Source: a virus
Strand: one strand, 5' to 3'
DNA: 30,830 nt
IMG/VR virus record: IMGVR_UViG_3300031565_000235
Location: 1 to 30,830 of that record
The position numbers and the translations under genes are program-made. Of this stretch, positions 11,839 through 21,388 are shown piece after piece; within the stretch, counting starts at the first letter, position 1, and the number at the start of each line of letters is the position of its first letter. The notes below the pieces were generated by a model. It made no database searches and was not told where the DNA came from. It saw only the letters and a list, made by a program, of their open reading frames with translations.

Positions 11839-11949
11839 CTATAGCAGGACAAATGTCATTTCGACCGTTAATTCTGAAGCATCTCCGGTCCCGCCTTTTG
11901 TCGCTCCGATTTCAATGACTTCCCCGGGATTGACGTCATAATTTGCCAT
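11839..11949 (-). CDS. 36-aa orphan copy of a tail-fibre C-terminus
   Basis: The ATG at 11949 follows AGGAGGAAACC, so the short gene is probably translated. It reads MANYDVNPGEVIEIGATKGG and ends ASELTVEMTFVLL. Without the initiator Met, its 35 residues match the last 35 residues of the upstream 269-aa protein at 22 positions. It is a partial gene duplication that kept only the last strands of the beta domain. It may complete or replace the C-terminal strands in the fibre trimer, or be a relic. Confidence 0.6.
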   Translation of the reverse strand: MANYDVNPGEVIEIGATKGGTGDASELTVEMTFVLL

Positions 11950-11958
11950 GGTTTCCTC

Positions 11959-12768
11959 CTAGGGAATCACAAGGGTCATTTCAACAGTCACATCAACCGC
12001 GTCGCCTGTCGTGCCCTTGATACAGGTTAATTCAATTTCTTCACCAGGATTCACATCATAGGCTGCCGTCACGATGTCAATCACGGTTGAGTACCATGTA
12101 ATAGCAGCCGCAACAGTCAACCCTCCCGCCGTTGTGCAGGTCTCCACATTGTTGATTTGCACCGATACCTGGCCGTCATCATTTGTGTCCTCAGTGACCG
12201 AATATACCCGAAACCGGACCAGATATGACTTGGCCTTATTCCAGATCAGTTTCGCCCCCAGATCGGAAGCAATCAAGTCTGTGTTGGAGGCATCCTCGTA
12301 CAAACCGGGGATAATGACATTGATCTGAATGACGCGGGTGGGATCGCCGTAATAGAGTGCCGTGACATCGCCACCAAGAGGAGCCCCAGCGACAGTCAAA
12401 AGATCGGCAGCTATTGCCGAAACAATTCCGTAGTAAGTTGTCCCATCAATGACATACTTCAGGGGTTTCCCGACAAGCATCGATGCCGTCAGGTCCGTTG
12501 TCATAGTAATGGTAGATGTAGACGCCGGGGTTGCCGTGAATGTTCCAACGGTCTGCGTCCAATGATCTATCAATCCGGCTATTTTTGCCTGATCCGGCGC
12601 CATTATCTTCGCTGCTTCCGCGCCTGCGAGAATTTCCGCAGCAGAAGCATAGTTATGCGTCCCGTCTTCCCCGTGTTCGACGTCATATGCGCGGTTGATA
12701 ACATCCGCCTTTGTGGGGTGGCCATGACCCACCGCCTCTTCTGTATATTGTGGTCTTAAATCTGCCAT
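11959..12768 (-). CDS. Tail fibre/collar-like protein, 269 aa
   Basis: The N-terminus (LRPQYTEEAVGHGHPTKADVINRAYDVEHGEDG) is the common anchor segment of phage tail-fibre or tail-tip accessory proteins. The middle (70-160) is Thr/Ala-rich with probable beta strands, and the C-terminal ~110 residues are a beta domain ending VEMTLVIP. It follows the tail hub gene with a good AGGAGG site. A structural role in the tail tip or host recognition is likely. The last 35 residues are duplicated as the separate gene at 11839. Confidence 0.62.
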   Translation of the reverse strand: MADLRPQYTEEAVGHGHPTKADVINRAYDVEHGEDGTHNYASAAEILAGAEAAKIMAPDQAKIAGLIDHWTQTVGTFTATPASTSTITMTTDLTASMLVGKPLKYVIDGTTYYGIVSAIAADLLTVAGAPLGGDVTALYYGDPTRVIQINVIIPGLYEDASNTDLIASDLGAKLIWNKAKSYLVRFRVYSVTEDTNDDGQVSVQINNVETCTTAGGLTVAAAITWYSTVIDIVTAAYDVNPGEEIELTCIKGTTGDAVDVTVEMTLVIP

Positions 12769-12777
12769 GATAACCTC

Positions 12778-15291
12778 CTAATAAACAACTGTGTCTCTGT
12801 TTCCACCAAATTTAACCGACCCGTCCAGTATCCACGAGCCGTCCAGCAAATATGCCACCGTCAAGAAGTGTGGCGTTTGTATCGCTCGGAACCCGATCGT
12901 CGCCCTTGAAGGGTCCGGGTTCACGCTCACCGCTCGCCAGTAGTGATTGTTCATCTGATTCCCATCCTTGTCATAGAGGATATCGACGGAATAGACGAAG
13001 TGGTCCCCGACATCGATGTTGAAGCTCTTCAGCGACTTATGCGACAAACTTATTTCATAAACAGGGTCTTTGAACTTCTCGACGATGATGTCCTGAATCG
13101 TTTGGGCGTCCGTGATGTTCCGGCACCAATAGAGTTGAAGCGGCGTGTTTGGCTCGCGTGTGCCGTAAATGTCCTGCGATATCGCATCAGCATGGGCTAT
13201 CGTGTTCGTTTGTTGCTTGAATTCTCCCGCCGCATAAGAATAGGCATAATTGGCCGGGCATTTATTTATTAGATTGACCAGCCTCTGCTTGGTTTCGATC
13301 AATTCCGTCTCGCCCTTTCGGATTATCGGCACACCGTAGAGCTCCATTGTTCCGTCATCGATTTCCAGGACCAGGTCTCCGGCTCCGTTGAGATATGTCG
13401 ATCCAAGAAATGTGGCCATCATCCGCTGGATGATATCCCAATACACACCGTCCTCAGATATGACGCCTGCCGCCGCGTATCCCTGCGCCGTGAAAACCTG
13501 GCTGGCCCTCGCCTTCTTCGTCGCCTCGAATAGATCGGCCGTGAAGTTATTTTCAACGGTCAGGAAATCGTTGACGATATCGACGATATTCTCCATCAAA
13601 GTTTGCCCAGTTAGCACCTTGCCTTTGCCGGTGGCCGTGATGACGGCGTTGTCCTTCGGGGATGTGAAATTCACGGTTGCAATTTCCCCCTCCCCCTCAT
13701 AATCATTCGACTCGTCAAAAACATAAAGGGAATTATCCAACTCTTGGCCGTCCTCATAGATCGTGACCGTGCCTTGTGTGAAGGTCGGATACAAGATCTC
13801 GCAATCTCGTGAATTCGTGCCGTCGGACAGTATTTCGCCCGAAGTAAATTCACCAGATCGGCTTCTCACGGTATAGGTTGTCCCTGTTAGCTTCGCCACG
13901 ACGATACAGGTTTTCCCGCTCAAGGCGCCCGTTATCGTTGCCCCAGCCGACCACTCGGCAGGAGCAGGGGCGACATCAATAGTCAATAGCTCATAGCAGG
14001 GCAAGACCGGAAAGCCGGCAAAGCAGTAGACATTATTCACGGTATCGATACAGGGAAGTTGCCATATCCCGTTCACGCCATCCGTCAGGTCGCCGTAAAC
14101 CAAAGGCAAGCGGTCGTTGCTGTTGAGCGGGTCCGCATATCTCCCGGCGCGATGGAGATAGAACGTGTCCCGCAGCGAGGGAAGCGGATCGGTGATGGAT
14201 TCAACACTCAAGGTCGTAAAGGTGATCTGCGCCCCGTAGGCGGTCCCTTCCGTGTTTGTCGCGTAAGCCCTGGCGTAGTAGAGCGTTGATTTCGTGAGGC
14301 CGGTCAGGGTTTCCATGAACGGACCGGCTGAGAATGTCCCGTTTTCCTCAACCTTGCTGTTTGCCGTGGTAGGAGTCCCGGTCGTGTTATAACAGACCCC
14401 TCTCACTGTCGGATCGACATCACCCGTTGCAACAATGACGGCGCTTACCCTGGCCTGGGTGTTCTTGATCTTCGTCGCCGGGCTTGTGGTCGTAACCGTC
14501 GGAGGAGCGAGCGTCTTAAAAGATACCTGCATTCCATAGGCTGTGCCGTATTGGTTCGTCGCCCAGGCCCGGACATAATATATTGTCGGCGCGGTTAGAG
14601 GCGTCAAAGAACTGACAAAAACTCCAAGACCGGACCCGTCCGTCGTCTTGGAATCAGCAATCGTTGGAGATCCGCCTGTATTCCAACAGACACCGCGGGC
14701 TGATACCGTTCCGCCGCCGGCGTCCGTGACATTCCCGCCACCGTCTGCATCGCTTGCCGTAATCCCGGTGATCGCCGTCGTTGTTACAACCGGAGGATAT
14801 GTCGGCGGAGGCGGCGGAGCATCGCTGCCGGACTGCAGTTCGATGCGACGCAAGCCGATCGTGTATCCATTCCCGTAATTGTCAGCAATTATGAATTTAT
14901 GATAAACAAACGAAGCCGCATTGTTGACGGTGATATATTTTGGGTCAGGTTCATCATTGTTTACATGAATCTCAAATGAGCCCCTGGAACAGACCAGTTG
15001 TGTCCAGGCGGCATCATCGTTCGAACCCCAGAACGTGAAGTTTTTCGCTCCTGCAAGATTTGATCCACCAATGATATCAAAAAAGTTATGATACAGAATC
15101 CTGGTTATGACCTTACCAGCCCCGCATTGAGCCTTTATCCATGCTGCACCGACGCCGTCAGTCGCCCAGGTATTATAACCGCTGGCGCCCGTCAAAGAGG
15201 TCCCGGTATTGAATGCATTTATGGCCGCGTGCTGCTCGCTATATACGGAGCTGGCGCTGGCTGCGACAACGGTTTCAGTTACGTATGCCAT
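12778..15291 (-). CDS. Tail hub/baseplate protein with discoidin-like and FN3-like modules, 837 aa
   Basis: Residues 1-153 resemble an F5/8-type discoidin domain (HAAINAFNTG ... WATDGVGAAWIKAQCG ... LRRIELQSG), a glycan-binding jelly roll. A proline run (159-166) leads to two Ig/FN3-like repeats (168-260 and 264-361) with the hallmark RGVCWNT...RAWATNQYGTAYG and RGVCYNT...RAYATNTEGTAYG. Residues 362-837 look like a tail hub or baseplate domain, ending in a LLDGSWILDGSVKFGG motif also found in the 15497 gene. The two adhesion modules placed before the hub domain suggest a host-contact role at the tail tip. The start ATG overlaps the upstream stop. Confidence 0.65.
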   Translation of the reverse strand: MAYVTETVVAASASSVYSEQHAAINAFNTGTSLTGASGYNTWATDGVGAAWIKAQCGAGKVITRILYHNFFDIIGGSNLAGAKNFTFWGSNDDAAWTQLVCSRGSFEIHVNNDEPDPKYITVNNAASFVYHKFIIADNYGNGYTIGLRRIELQSGSDAPPPPPTYPPVVTTTAITGITASDADGGGNVTDAGGGTVSARGVCWNTGGSPTIADSKTTDGSGLGVFVSSLTPLTAPTIYYVRAWATNQYGTAYGMQVSFKTLAPPTVTTTSPATKIKNTQARVSAVIVATGDVDPTVRGVCYNTTGTPTTANSKVEENGTFSAGPFMETLTGLTKSTLYYARAYATNTEGTAYGAQITFTTLSVESITDPLPSLRDTFYLHRAGRYADPLNSNDRLPLVYGDLTDGVNGIWQLPCIDTVNNVYCFAGFPVLPCYELLTIDVAPAPAEWSAGATITGALSGKTCIVVAKLTGTTYTVRSRSGEFTSGEILSDGTNSRDCEILYPTFTQGTVTIYEDGQELDNSLYVFDESNDYEGEGEIATVNFTSPKDNAVITATGKGKVLTGQTLMENIVDIVNDFLTVENNFTADLFEATKKARASQVFTAQGYAAAGVISEDGVYWDIIQRMMATFLGSTYLNGAGDLVLEIDDGTMELYGVPIIRKGETELIETKQRLVNLINKCPANYAYSYAAGEFKQQTNTIAHADAISQDIYGTREPNTPLQLYWCRNITDAQTIQDIIVEKFKDPVYEISLSHKSLKSFNIDVGDHFVYSVDILYDKDGNQMNNHYWRAVSVNPDPSRATIGFRAIQTPHFLTVAYLLDGSWILDGSVKFGGNRDTVVY

Positions 15292-15500
15292 TATTTCCCT
15301 GCCCTAACGTATTGATCATCAGGCCCACGCTTAAAAGTCTGCCCTTGAGAGTTCTCATAAATCAGTTCACTACAATCAAACCCGACGATCTTCATGGAGG
15401 ATTCCTGCAAATAGGCCTGGGTGGAGCCATAAAAGTAAATGATGAATGCTCCCCAGATCAAAAACCAAAGACAGAATATGACGTGCCATAGTTTCTTCAT
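15291..15500 (-). CDS. Small protein with one membrane span, 69 aa
   Basis: Residues 4-26 (LWHVIFCLWFLIWGAFIIYF) are a hydrophobic segment near the N-terminus, then a polar domain (SSMKIVGFDCSELIYENSQG). It lies between two tail genes and overlaps both. Function unknown. Confidence 0.6.
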   Translation of the reverse strand: MKKLWHVIFCLWFLIWGAFIIYFYGSTQAYLQESSMKIVGFDCSELIYENSQGQTFKRGPDDQYVRAGK

Positions 15501-16000
15501 CGCTCGTCGGCCTCGATCATCAGCGTCGGCATAACATTCAACTCCGATATGATCCCCCCGAAAAGACTTAAATGCTCTTCTTGCGGATCGGCCTCGAATC
15601 CAATAAAGACGTTTACCGGACGCCCCAGGAACGGTTCCTTTGGGATTATCCGGGAAAAGTAGCCATCGGCATTGTCCAGTTCGATTGATAAATGCTGGAT
15701 CTGCTTGCCGCTGAGCGCTGATAAAACATCGCTCTTGACCGGGGCAATCGTCCGCTCGAATGATCCGAAGGATAAAACCCGCGCCCCCTTCCCGATTGTT
15801 GTGATTGACATGGACCCGAGCGTTACCGACCCGTCGAGAAGAAAACTGCCGTCCAGGAGATGTCCCCCGGACTCGAAAATGGCCGTCAATTCCTTCTCTG
15901 CATAATACCGATACCCGAAATGCGTCTGTATCCTGACATAAGCAATAGGGACTTCTCCCCGTTGCAGTCGGTTATGAAATCTGAGAGGGATTCTAAACAC
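15497..16000 (-). CDS. Baseplate/tail-tip protein, 167 aa
   Basis: The protein starts MFRIPLRFHNRLQRGEVPIA and contains GHLLDGSFLLDGSVTLGSMS, the same LDGS-double motif found at the C-terminus of the 837-aa hub protein. The C-terminal half (SIELDNADGYFSRIIPKEPF and LFGGIISEL) resembles the beta-barrel portion of phage tail hub proteins. It overlaps the upstream tail gene by eight bases. Likely part of the tail tip; no enzyme motif. Confidence 0.55.
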   Translation of the reverse strand: MFRIPLRFHNRLQRGEVPIAYVRIQTHFGYRYYAEKELTAIFESGGHLLDGSFLLDGSVTLGSMSITTIGKGARVLSFGSFERTIAPVKSDVLSALSGKQIQHLSIELDNADGYFSRIIPKEPFLGRPVNVFIGFEADPQEEHLSLFGGIISELNVMPTLMIEADER

Positions 16001-17060
16001 TTGTCAATATCTCCGATAGAACCAACGGCATGTCATAAAACGCTCTGGCGACATGCTTCACCGGGAGCGATGCGATTTCAACCAGATACACTTCATTCGG
16101 CGAAGCTGAATCGGGTATGAAAAAGAACGGCTTGAATGTCCCGGTGCTCCTATTGGATATCGCCGTGATAAGGGCCTTCATCTTAGCCACATCCGCCGCT
16201 ATCATGAAATTGAAGTCAAAATTAAACGTCCTTCTCGTGTTATAAAAACGGTGACGCCTGATCCCATAGGGAGTTACATTTGTCTCCATAAGAAATTCCG
16301 TCTCTTCCGAAAAACCAACCGAGTAGTTCCTGCTAAGTTCCATGTATGGCCCGATGAACAATTCCCCGACTTCGATATGCCCGTCTGAATTTGCAGCATC
16401 CGTGATCTGGGGTTGCCAGTAGCGATATGTCGTCGTGGCGTCAAGGAAGTGGACTGTTTTATCGGCACTCCATGTGATCGCTTCGGTGAAGTCCGGGTCC
16501 CCCCATGAATCGGCGGTATGGCCTTTAAGGTTGATTGTCGCAGCGGATGAAAGGTTATGATCAAAAAAGGCGATAGCCATTACGTCCAGAGCCGAGCCAA
16601 GGGATATCGTGATAGTGTTCGGAGCATCGAGCGCGGCAGACCTATAACGATGATCGCGATCGCTGTCTACCATCTTGCCGGGGTTGAACAGATTGATCCC
16701 TTTTAGATACCATTTATCGCCGACAACAAAATCCGCCCCACTGCCGGTGGAGAAGTTGATATACACCCCATCAGATAGGTACATATTACTCGCTGAGGTT
16801 GTAACCCCTGTCGCCTCCCACGCGCCGGCGCCGCTCGACCATTTGATTGTGGCCTGCCCGACTTCAGCCCCGGCGCCTATCGAATCGCATTCGACAATGA
16901 ATTCCTTATCCACCGATCCGGTATACAGTCCGGATGGATTCAGTACCGCGCTTCCGGTCCCTTCTTTTAGAGCTGAGGTGACAGTCCCGTTTCTAAGTGA
17001 TGAAACGGCCAGCATTGATTCTGTGGTGATCAAATTATTATAAAGAAAGCGATGTCCCAT
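15993..17060 (-). CDS. Distal tail/baseplate protein, 355 aa
   Basis: It lies directly after the tape measure (one base from its stop), the usual place of the distal tail (Dit-like) protein. Residues 20-130 are a Thr/Ser/Gly-rich beta region; 135-250 resemble a jelly roll (MAIAFFDHNLSSAATINLKG ... YWQPQITDAANSDGHIEVGE). The C-terminal ~110 residues (TRRTFNFDFNFM ... FKPFFFIPDSASPNEVYLVE) look like the conserved distal-tail core. The assignment is from position and general features, not from a matched family. Confidence 0.6.
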   Translation of the reverse strand: MGHRFLYNNLITTESMLAVSSLRNGTVTSALKEGTGSAVLNPSGLYTGSVDKEFIVECDSIGAGAEVGQATIKWSSGAGAWEATGVTTSASNMYLSDGVYINFSTGSGADFVVGDKWYLKGINLFNPGKMVDSDRDHRYRSAALDAPNTITISLGSALDVMAIAFFDHNLSSAATINLKGHTADSWGDPDFTEAITWSADKTVHFLDATTTYRYWQPQITDAANSDGHIEVGELFIGPYMELSRNYSVGFSEETEFLMETNVTPYGIRRHRFYNTRRTFNFDFNFMIAADVAKMKALITAISNRSTGTFKPFFFIPDSASPNEVYLVEIASLPVKHVARAFYDMPLVLSEILTSV

Positions 17061-20000
17061 TTAGTGACCCCACGCCTGAAGTTTTTGAAGTCTCGGATAA
17101 ATCTTTTCAGCAAATTCATCGACGGCCTTGCGATCAATGACGGTCCCGGTTAGATTGAAGTTGACCACCACACCGCCCCGTGTGCTGCCGCCTTGCCATT
17201 CCTTATTCTCTTTCTTGGTCAGTACCCCCTCTCCCTGGTGCAGCAGTGCGGGAAAGTTATCACGGGGAACGTAGGAGAGGCCGTCGCGGGCGGGATATCC
17301 CCCAGCAAGGCCGAACTCGAAAGGAGTAGTTTGCGGAGCGATCTTTCCCATGCCATCGGAAAGCCATGACAGATCGCCCTCGGCGCCTGCGAAGGAATAA
17401 TCTAGGCCGCCTCCGGAACCACCACCATAAAGCAAACCTTTCACCCCCGTCATTATCGCCTTTCCTACATAGTTCTTTAGATAATTCTTTAGGGGAGACT
17501 TGATCACATCCGGCATAACGCTCCCCAGGGAGCTCATATATGAGGATGCATACCCATAAGCATAAGCAAGGTTCGCGGCTGTTGTTCCATACTGGATCGC
17601 CGTATTGTAAGCAGCATTACCGCCCATGTCTGCTAATATCGGAGCAGCGTCCCAGGCGTTTCCAACCGATGAAGAAGGGGCACCCGAACCCATTCCATAT
17701 GCAAAAAGTGCTTTGACCCCGAACGGTATTGACCAAGCTCCAAAATTTTGTATATTCGGCGTTCCCTGCTTCCGTGGAAAATCACCGTCATACATTGATC
17801 CTAGAGTGGCTCCCGGAGGCAAAAGGTTGTTTGAAATCAAGTTAAGATATGAGCCAGGGCCATAGACGGTTCCGGAATTTCCCATAGGATAATTCGGCCA
17901 ATCGCCAGGAGTTTTGAACCATCCCTGTGGGTCAACATCTATTTTGGTCCCGGGTTCTAGGCCATACCATTTGTCACCCGGCTCAGGGCCGATCGGAACT
18001 ATGAGATATCCTCGTTGAGCTGCTTTTATCCCAAGTGCCTGGCTATAGGGCAGGGTTGGGGGGTATTGAGTGCCTACCAGCCATTGCTGGAAATTAGGGG
18101 GCGCAACGTAACCATAAGGCACATCCTCTCCTGAGCCATCCGAACCCCACCAAGCATTGTATGCATTAACCTCCTTATAATATTGGGCCATATCTTGTTC
18201 GGGAGTAATATAATACTGAGGCAGCCCAGTTCTCGGGTTGATGGTCCCGGACCCGCCCAGGACCTTCAAGAGTGCCGCTTCTTGTGCGTTGATATGCGCC
18301 AGTATGGTATCCCCGCCCTGACCCATCGCCGCAACCCGTTCGCGGTCAACGACATATTCACCAGGAGAGAGCCGCGCATTGACCTTATCATTTGCATAAC
18401 TGTTGCCCCCGGAGGCCATTCCCGGGACCCATCCGCCGTAAGCACCGTAAAGCGATCCTCCACCATATATATCGCCCCCGCTGGCAGCACTGCCCGTGCC
18501 CCCATCTCCACCACTACCGCTTATAAGACCTTTCCCGAAATCCCATAAATCGACAATAATATCTAATACTTTTGTGCTGGCGGCGGTCCAAGCCGCCTCA
18601 AACCACATCAAAATTTTCTTTGCCGCCGCGTTAATAACCATCTCCCCTATGATATCAGTGAACTTTCTGAGCATCGCGTCCGAGAAGGTTTCCCAAACGG
18701 CTTGAACGTCTACCGTCCCCGTTTTGATGCCTTCAAATAGGATGTCGGAAACGGCTTTTTTTGACTCGTTGGCAAAGGTATTGAATATCTCATAACCGGC
18801 AGTTCCGAAGGTCTTTGCATTCGTTTCCATTTCAAGATAGCCTGCTTTGACGCCGTCCATGAAATTATCTGAGCTTTTCAGCTTTTGAATGTCGAGTCTT
18901 TTCAGTTCTTCCGTATATTTTGCCTGGAGCAATTTCCTTATTTTAAGGGCATCTGCCGTGGATGTGTTTTCGTCGATTAATGTCTTTTCGTATGCCGCCA
19001 GTTCCTTCTTGAGTGTATCCACCTGGAAGTCAAAATACTCCCCGCCGTATTTCTTCAGGTCTTTGTAGAGGCTCCGGTAGGCGTCGAGCTTGTCGGCTGC
19101 AGCCTTCTTTTCATCATCAGCGGCCTTCTCGGCTCTCTTCTTATCTTCAGCGGCATACTTCTTCAGGATGTCGTTGCGTTCCTTTTCTTCCTCCTCCTCA
19201 AATTTCGTTTCCGCATTGATTATCTTCACCCATTCGGCGCTGACCTCTCGGTTGATCTTGATTTCCGCCGCTGCCATATCCTTCATGGCTTTTTCGCGTT
19301 CCGCGTCCTGCTGCTCCTCAAACTTTGCCATACCGAGCCAGATTTTCTTTGACTCGTTGCGGATCTCCTCTTCGAGTTTGATCTGGGCTTCGGCGGACTT
19401 TACCTGGGCCGCTTTTTGCTTTTCCGTTAGCTCCACCGTATCGTTAGATAGCTTTTCCGCCGAGATTAGGATTTCCTTGGCCGCTGCTGCGCTGGTTACG
19501 GGCACTTCTTTTATCTTGGCCTGCCACCCTTTCACCGTGCTGATAACGGTGTCATAGCCCTTATTGGTTTTATCGATGTCGGCCAGCACGCCGGCGGTTA
19601 CATCCGCGCTCGATGCTCTGAACTGGCCGAACCCATGTAATGAGTCGAATGGATTGACATCCAGGGCTCCTATCTGTACCAACCCGAGAAAGATTTTATC
19701 CAATGGGGCGAGGGCGAAACGCAGCCCCGTCATAAGCCCCTCCATGGCAAACCCTATCGCCTGGAATGCAGCCGTCCCGACAAGCTTGATCCCCAGCCAT
19801 GCGTTATGGAATCCGCGCATTACCTCAAGTGCCGTTACTAACCCATCGACAACATAGAGTATCCCGCCCTTAACGAGCTCCATCAGGTATTCGCGGTTGT
19901 CCTTGATGTACTGACCCCACTCCTTGAACTGATTACTGGCAATCAAGACGACATCTGCAAGGAACTGGTTTTTAGTGATAACAAAACCGATCTCCTCCTT

Positions 20001-20930
20001 CATGTCCCCGAGATCATTTTTCGCCGCCTTCATGGCCCCGCCAAATGTCTTGCGGGCAGCCTCTGCGGCACCGCCCATCTGAGTCTCAAGCTCTCGAAGG
20101 ATCAGGTTTTGCGCCCCGGCCACATCCCCGGTTTCAACCATGGCCTTGATTACAGATTTCTGTGACTCGGTGAACTGTATCCCGGATCGGCCCAGAGCCG
20201 TAAGTCCCAAGACAGGATCGTTCAACGCCTTGCCGAGCATTATTGCTGCGGATTTTGCATCCTGCCCCAGCACCTCGCTCATATCGAGGGCGGCTTTCGT
20301 GGCACGTTCAAAACCTTCTCCCCGAAGGTTCTTGAACGTGGCCAGGATCGCCATGCTACCCATTATGAGTTCATCACCAACAGTCGTAACTCCTTGCATG
20401 GACGCAGCCATTGCCTTCATCTGCTCAAGGCTGTACCCGGCTGCCCCGCCGGTGGCCCTGATAACTGCCCCTAATTTTGCCTCTGCCGCCTCCTGAACAT
20501 TGGCCGCTGCTACGGCTTCCTCTGCAAATTGACTGACAGCGGAATAAACTTTCCTGATGGCCATACCGACAGCAACAGCCGCCGCACCATATGCCACCCA
20601 ATGCTGCTTCAGATCACCAAGGAAGGTTTTTTGATGGCCAAACTGCTGCTCGTTTAACTGTTTCAGTTTTTCGTTTTTAGCCTGTTCCGCCCGAACGATG
20701 TCCTGGGCGGTGGAGGTGGCATGTTTCTTGATACCTTCATAGGAGGCAATAGCCGCCTGCTTTTGGGATTCAAACATCCGGTCGGATTTGATTCCGAGGT
20801 TCTTGAACTCCTGCTCAAACTTCTGCGTTCCTTCAATACTCTTATTATAGGCGAGCTTGAGCTTTTTCTCGAAGGGAGTTAGATCGAGATCCATCTCCGC
20901 GAACATCGTTCCAACAGGTTTTCCAGCCAT
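17061..20930 (-). CDS. Tape measure protein, 1289 aa
   Basis: Sets tail length and is threaded through the tail tube, then passed into the host membrane. N-terminal ~110 residues are coiled; a hydrophobic stretch (AYGAAAVAVGMAIRKVYSAV) lies near residue 113-132, with another near residue 350-370. Residues ~475-645 are a long Glu/Lys/Ala coiled coil. Near residue 853 and again near 1228 it has the tape-measure signature motifs (NARLSPGEYVVDRERV and FPALLHQGEGVLTKK). By the lambda rule of about 0.15 nm per residue the tail would be roughly 190-200 nm. It follows the gp10-like gene with a one-base overlap at 20930. Confidence 0.88.
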   Translation of the reverse strand: MAGKPVGTMFAEMDLDLTPFEKKLKLAYNKSIEGTQKFEQEFKNLGIKSDRMFESQKQAAIASYEGIKKHATSTAQDIVRAEQAKNEKLKQLNEQQFGHQKTFLGDLKQHWVAYGAAAVAVGMAIRKVYSAVSQFAEEAVAAANVQEAAEAKLGAVIRATGGAAGYSLEQMKAMAASMQGVTTVGDELIMGSMAILATFKNLRGEGFERATKAALDMSEVLGQDAKSAAIMLGKALNDPVLGLTALGRSGIQFTESQKSVIKAMVETGDVAGAQNLILRELETQMGGAAEAARKTFGGAMKAAKNDLGDMKEEIGFVITKNQFLADVVLIASNQFKEWGQYIKDNREYLMELVKGGILYVVDGLVTALEVMRGFHNAWLGIKLVGTAAFQAIGFAMEGLMTGLRFALAPLDKIFLGLVQIGALDVNPFDSLHGFGQFRASSADVTAGVLADIDKTNKGYDTVISTVKGWQAKIKEVPVTSAAAAKEILISAEKLSNDTVELTEKQKAAQVKSAEAQIKLEEEIRNESKKIWLGMAKFEEQQDAEREKAMKDMAAAEIKINREVSAEWVKIINAETKFEEEEEKERNDILKKYAAEDKKRAEKAADDEKKAAADKLDAYRSLYKDLKKYGGEYFDFQVDTLKKELAAYEKTLIDENTSTADALKIRKLLQAKYTEELKRLDIQKLKSSDNFMDGVKAGYLEMETNAKTFGTAGYEIFNTFANESKKAVSDILFEGIKTGTVDVQAVWETFSDAMLRKFTDIIGEMVINAAAKKILMWFEAAWTAASTKVLDIIVDLWDFGKGLISGSGGDGGTGSAASGGDIYGGGSLYGAYGGWVPGMASGGNSYANDKVNARLSPGEYVVDRERVAAMGQGGDTILAHINAQEAALLKVLGGSGTINPRTGLPQYYITPEQDMAQYYKEVNAYNAWWGSDGSGEDVPYGYVAPPNFQQWLVGTQYPPTLPYSQALGIKAAQRGYLIVPIGPEPGDKWYGLEPGTKIDVDPQGWFKTPGDWPNYPMGNSGTVYGPGSYLNLISNNLLPPGATLGSMYDGDFPRKQGTPNIQNFGAWSIPFGVKALFAYGMGSGAPSSSVGNAWDAAPILADMGGNAAYNTAIQYGTTAANLAYAYGYASSYMSSLGSVMPDVIKSPLKNYLKNYVGKAIMTGVKGLLYGGGSGGGLDYSFAGAEGDLSWLSDGMGKIAPQTTPFEFGLAGGYPARDGLSYVPRDNFPALLHQGEGVLTKKENKEWQGGSTRGGVVVNFNLTGTVIDRKAVDEFAEKIYPRLQKLQAWGH

Positions 20931-21388
20931 TATTCTGCCCGCCCTATATACGTACTGATACCCGCCTGATTAAGCCCGCCCGCTTCATAGTCACCCTGTA
21001 TCGCAGCCCTTGCGGTTGTTGGAGCTTTTGCTATTGCGGGACGAAGAAACGATTTTGCGCCGCCCTTCCATTCCCCCCGCCCATATTCCGTCTGCAAGGC
21101 CCACCATGTTTTGAAGTTCCCGGCATAAATTCTCACATTACGCGATTTATCATTACGCAAACGGACAACGCGGATGGTTGCCACGAGAGCGCCAGGGGTC
21201 CTTTCCATCCATGCATCTGTTCGCCCTGGAGGAACCGGACGGGTAATCGGAAGCCCTTTGATTTTACTTTGTAAAATTCGTTTTGCATCAGCCGCTACGA
21301 GTTTTGCTGCGGCCTCAAGCCGATCCACTCCTAATTTGGCAAAAGCCGCCTGAAAAGGTTCCGGGTTCCAGTTGATCATTTTCGCCAT
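20930..21388 (-). CDS. HK97 gp10-like tail/joining protein, 152 aa
   Basis: The ATG at 21388 shares one base with the stop of the upstream gene (TGATG). The product (MAKMINWNPEPFQAAFAKLG, then a basic middle and WWALQTEYGRGEWKGGAKSF LRPAI) matches the layout of HK97 gp10-like tail-completion proteins: N-terminal helix, beta strands, then a conserved 'E.G...A..FL.PA' stretch. These normally lie next to the head-tail adaptor; here the gene sits between the assembly chaperone and the tape measure, which is unusual. The role could therefore differ. Confidence 0.65.
   Translation of the reverse strand: MAKMINWNPEPFQAAFAKLGVDRLEAAAKLVAADAKRILQSKIKGLPITRPVPPGRTDAWMERTPGALVATIRVVRLRNDKSRNVRIYAGNFKTWWALQTEYGRGEWKGGAKSFLRPAIAKAPTTARAAIQGDYEAGGLNQAGISTYIGRAE

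Noticed and set aside
18183-20496. Several plus-strand frames of 65-155 codons opposite the tape measure gene
   Set aside because: They lie wholly antisense to a 1289-codon gene, have no ribosome-binding sites and show Ser/Arg/Pro-rich shadow composition.
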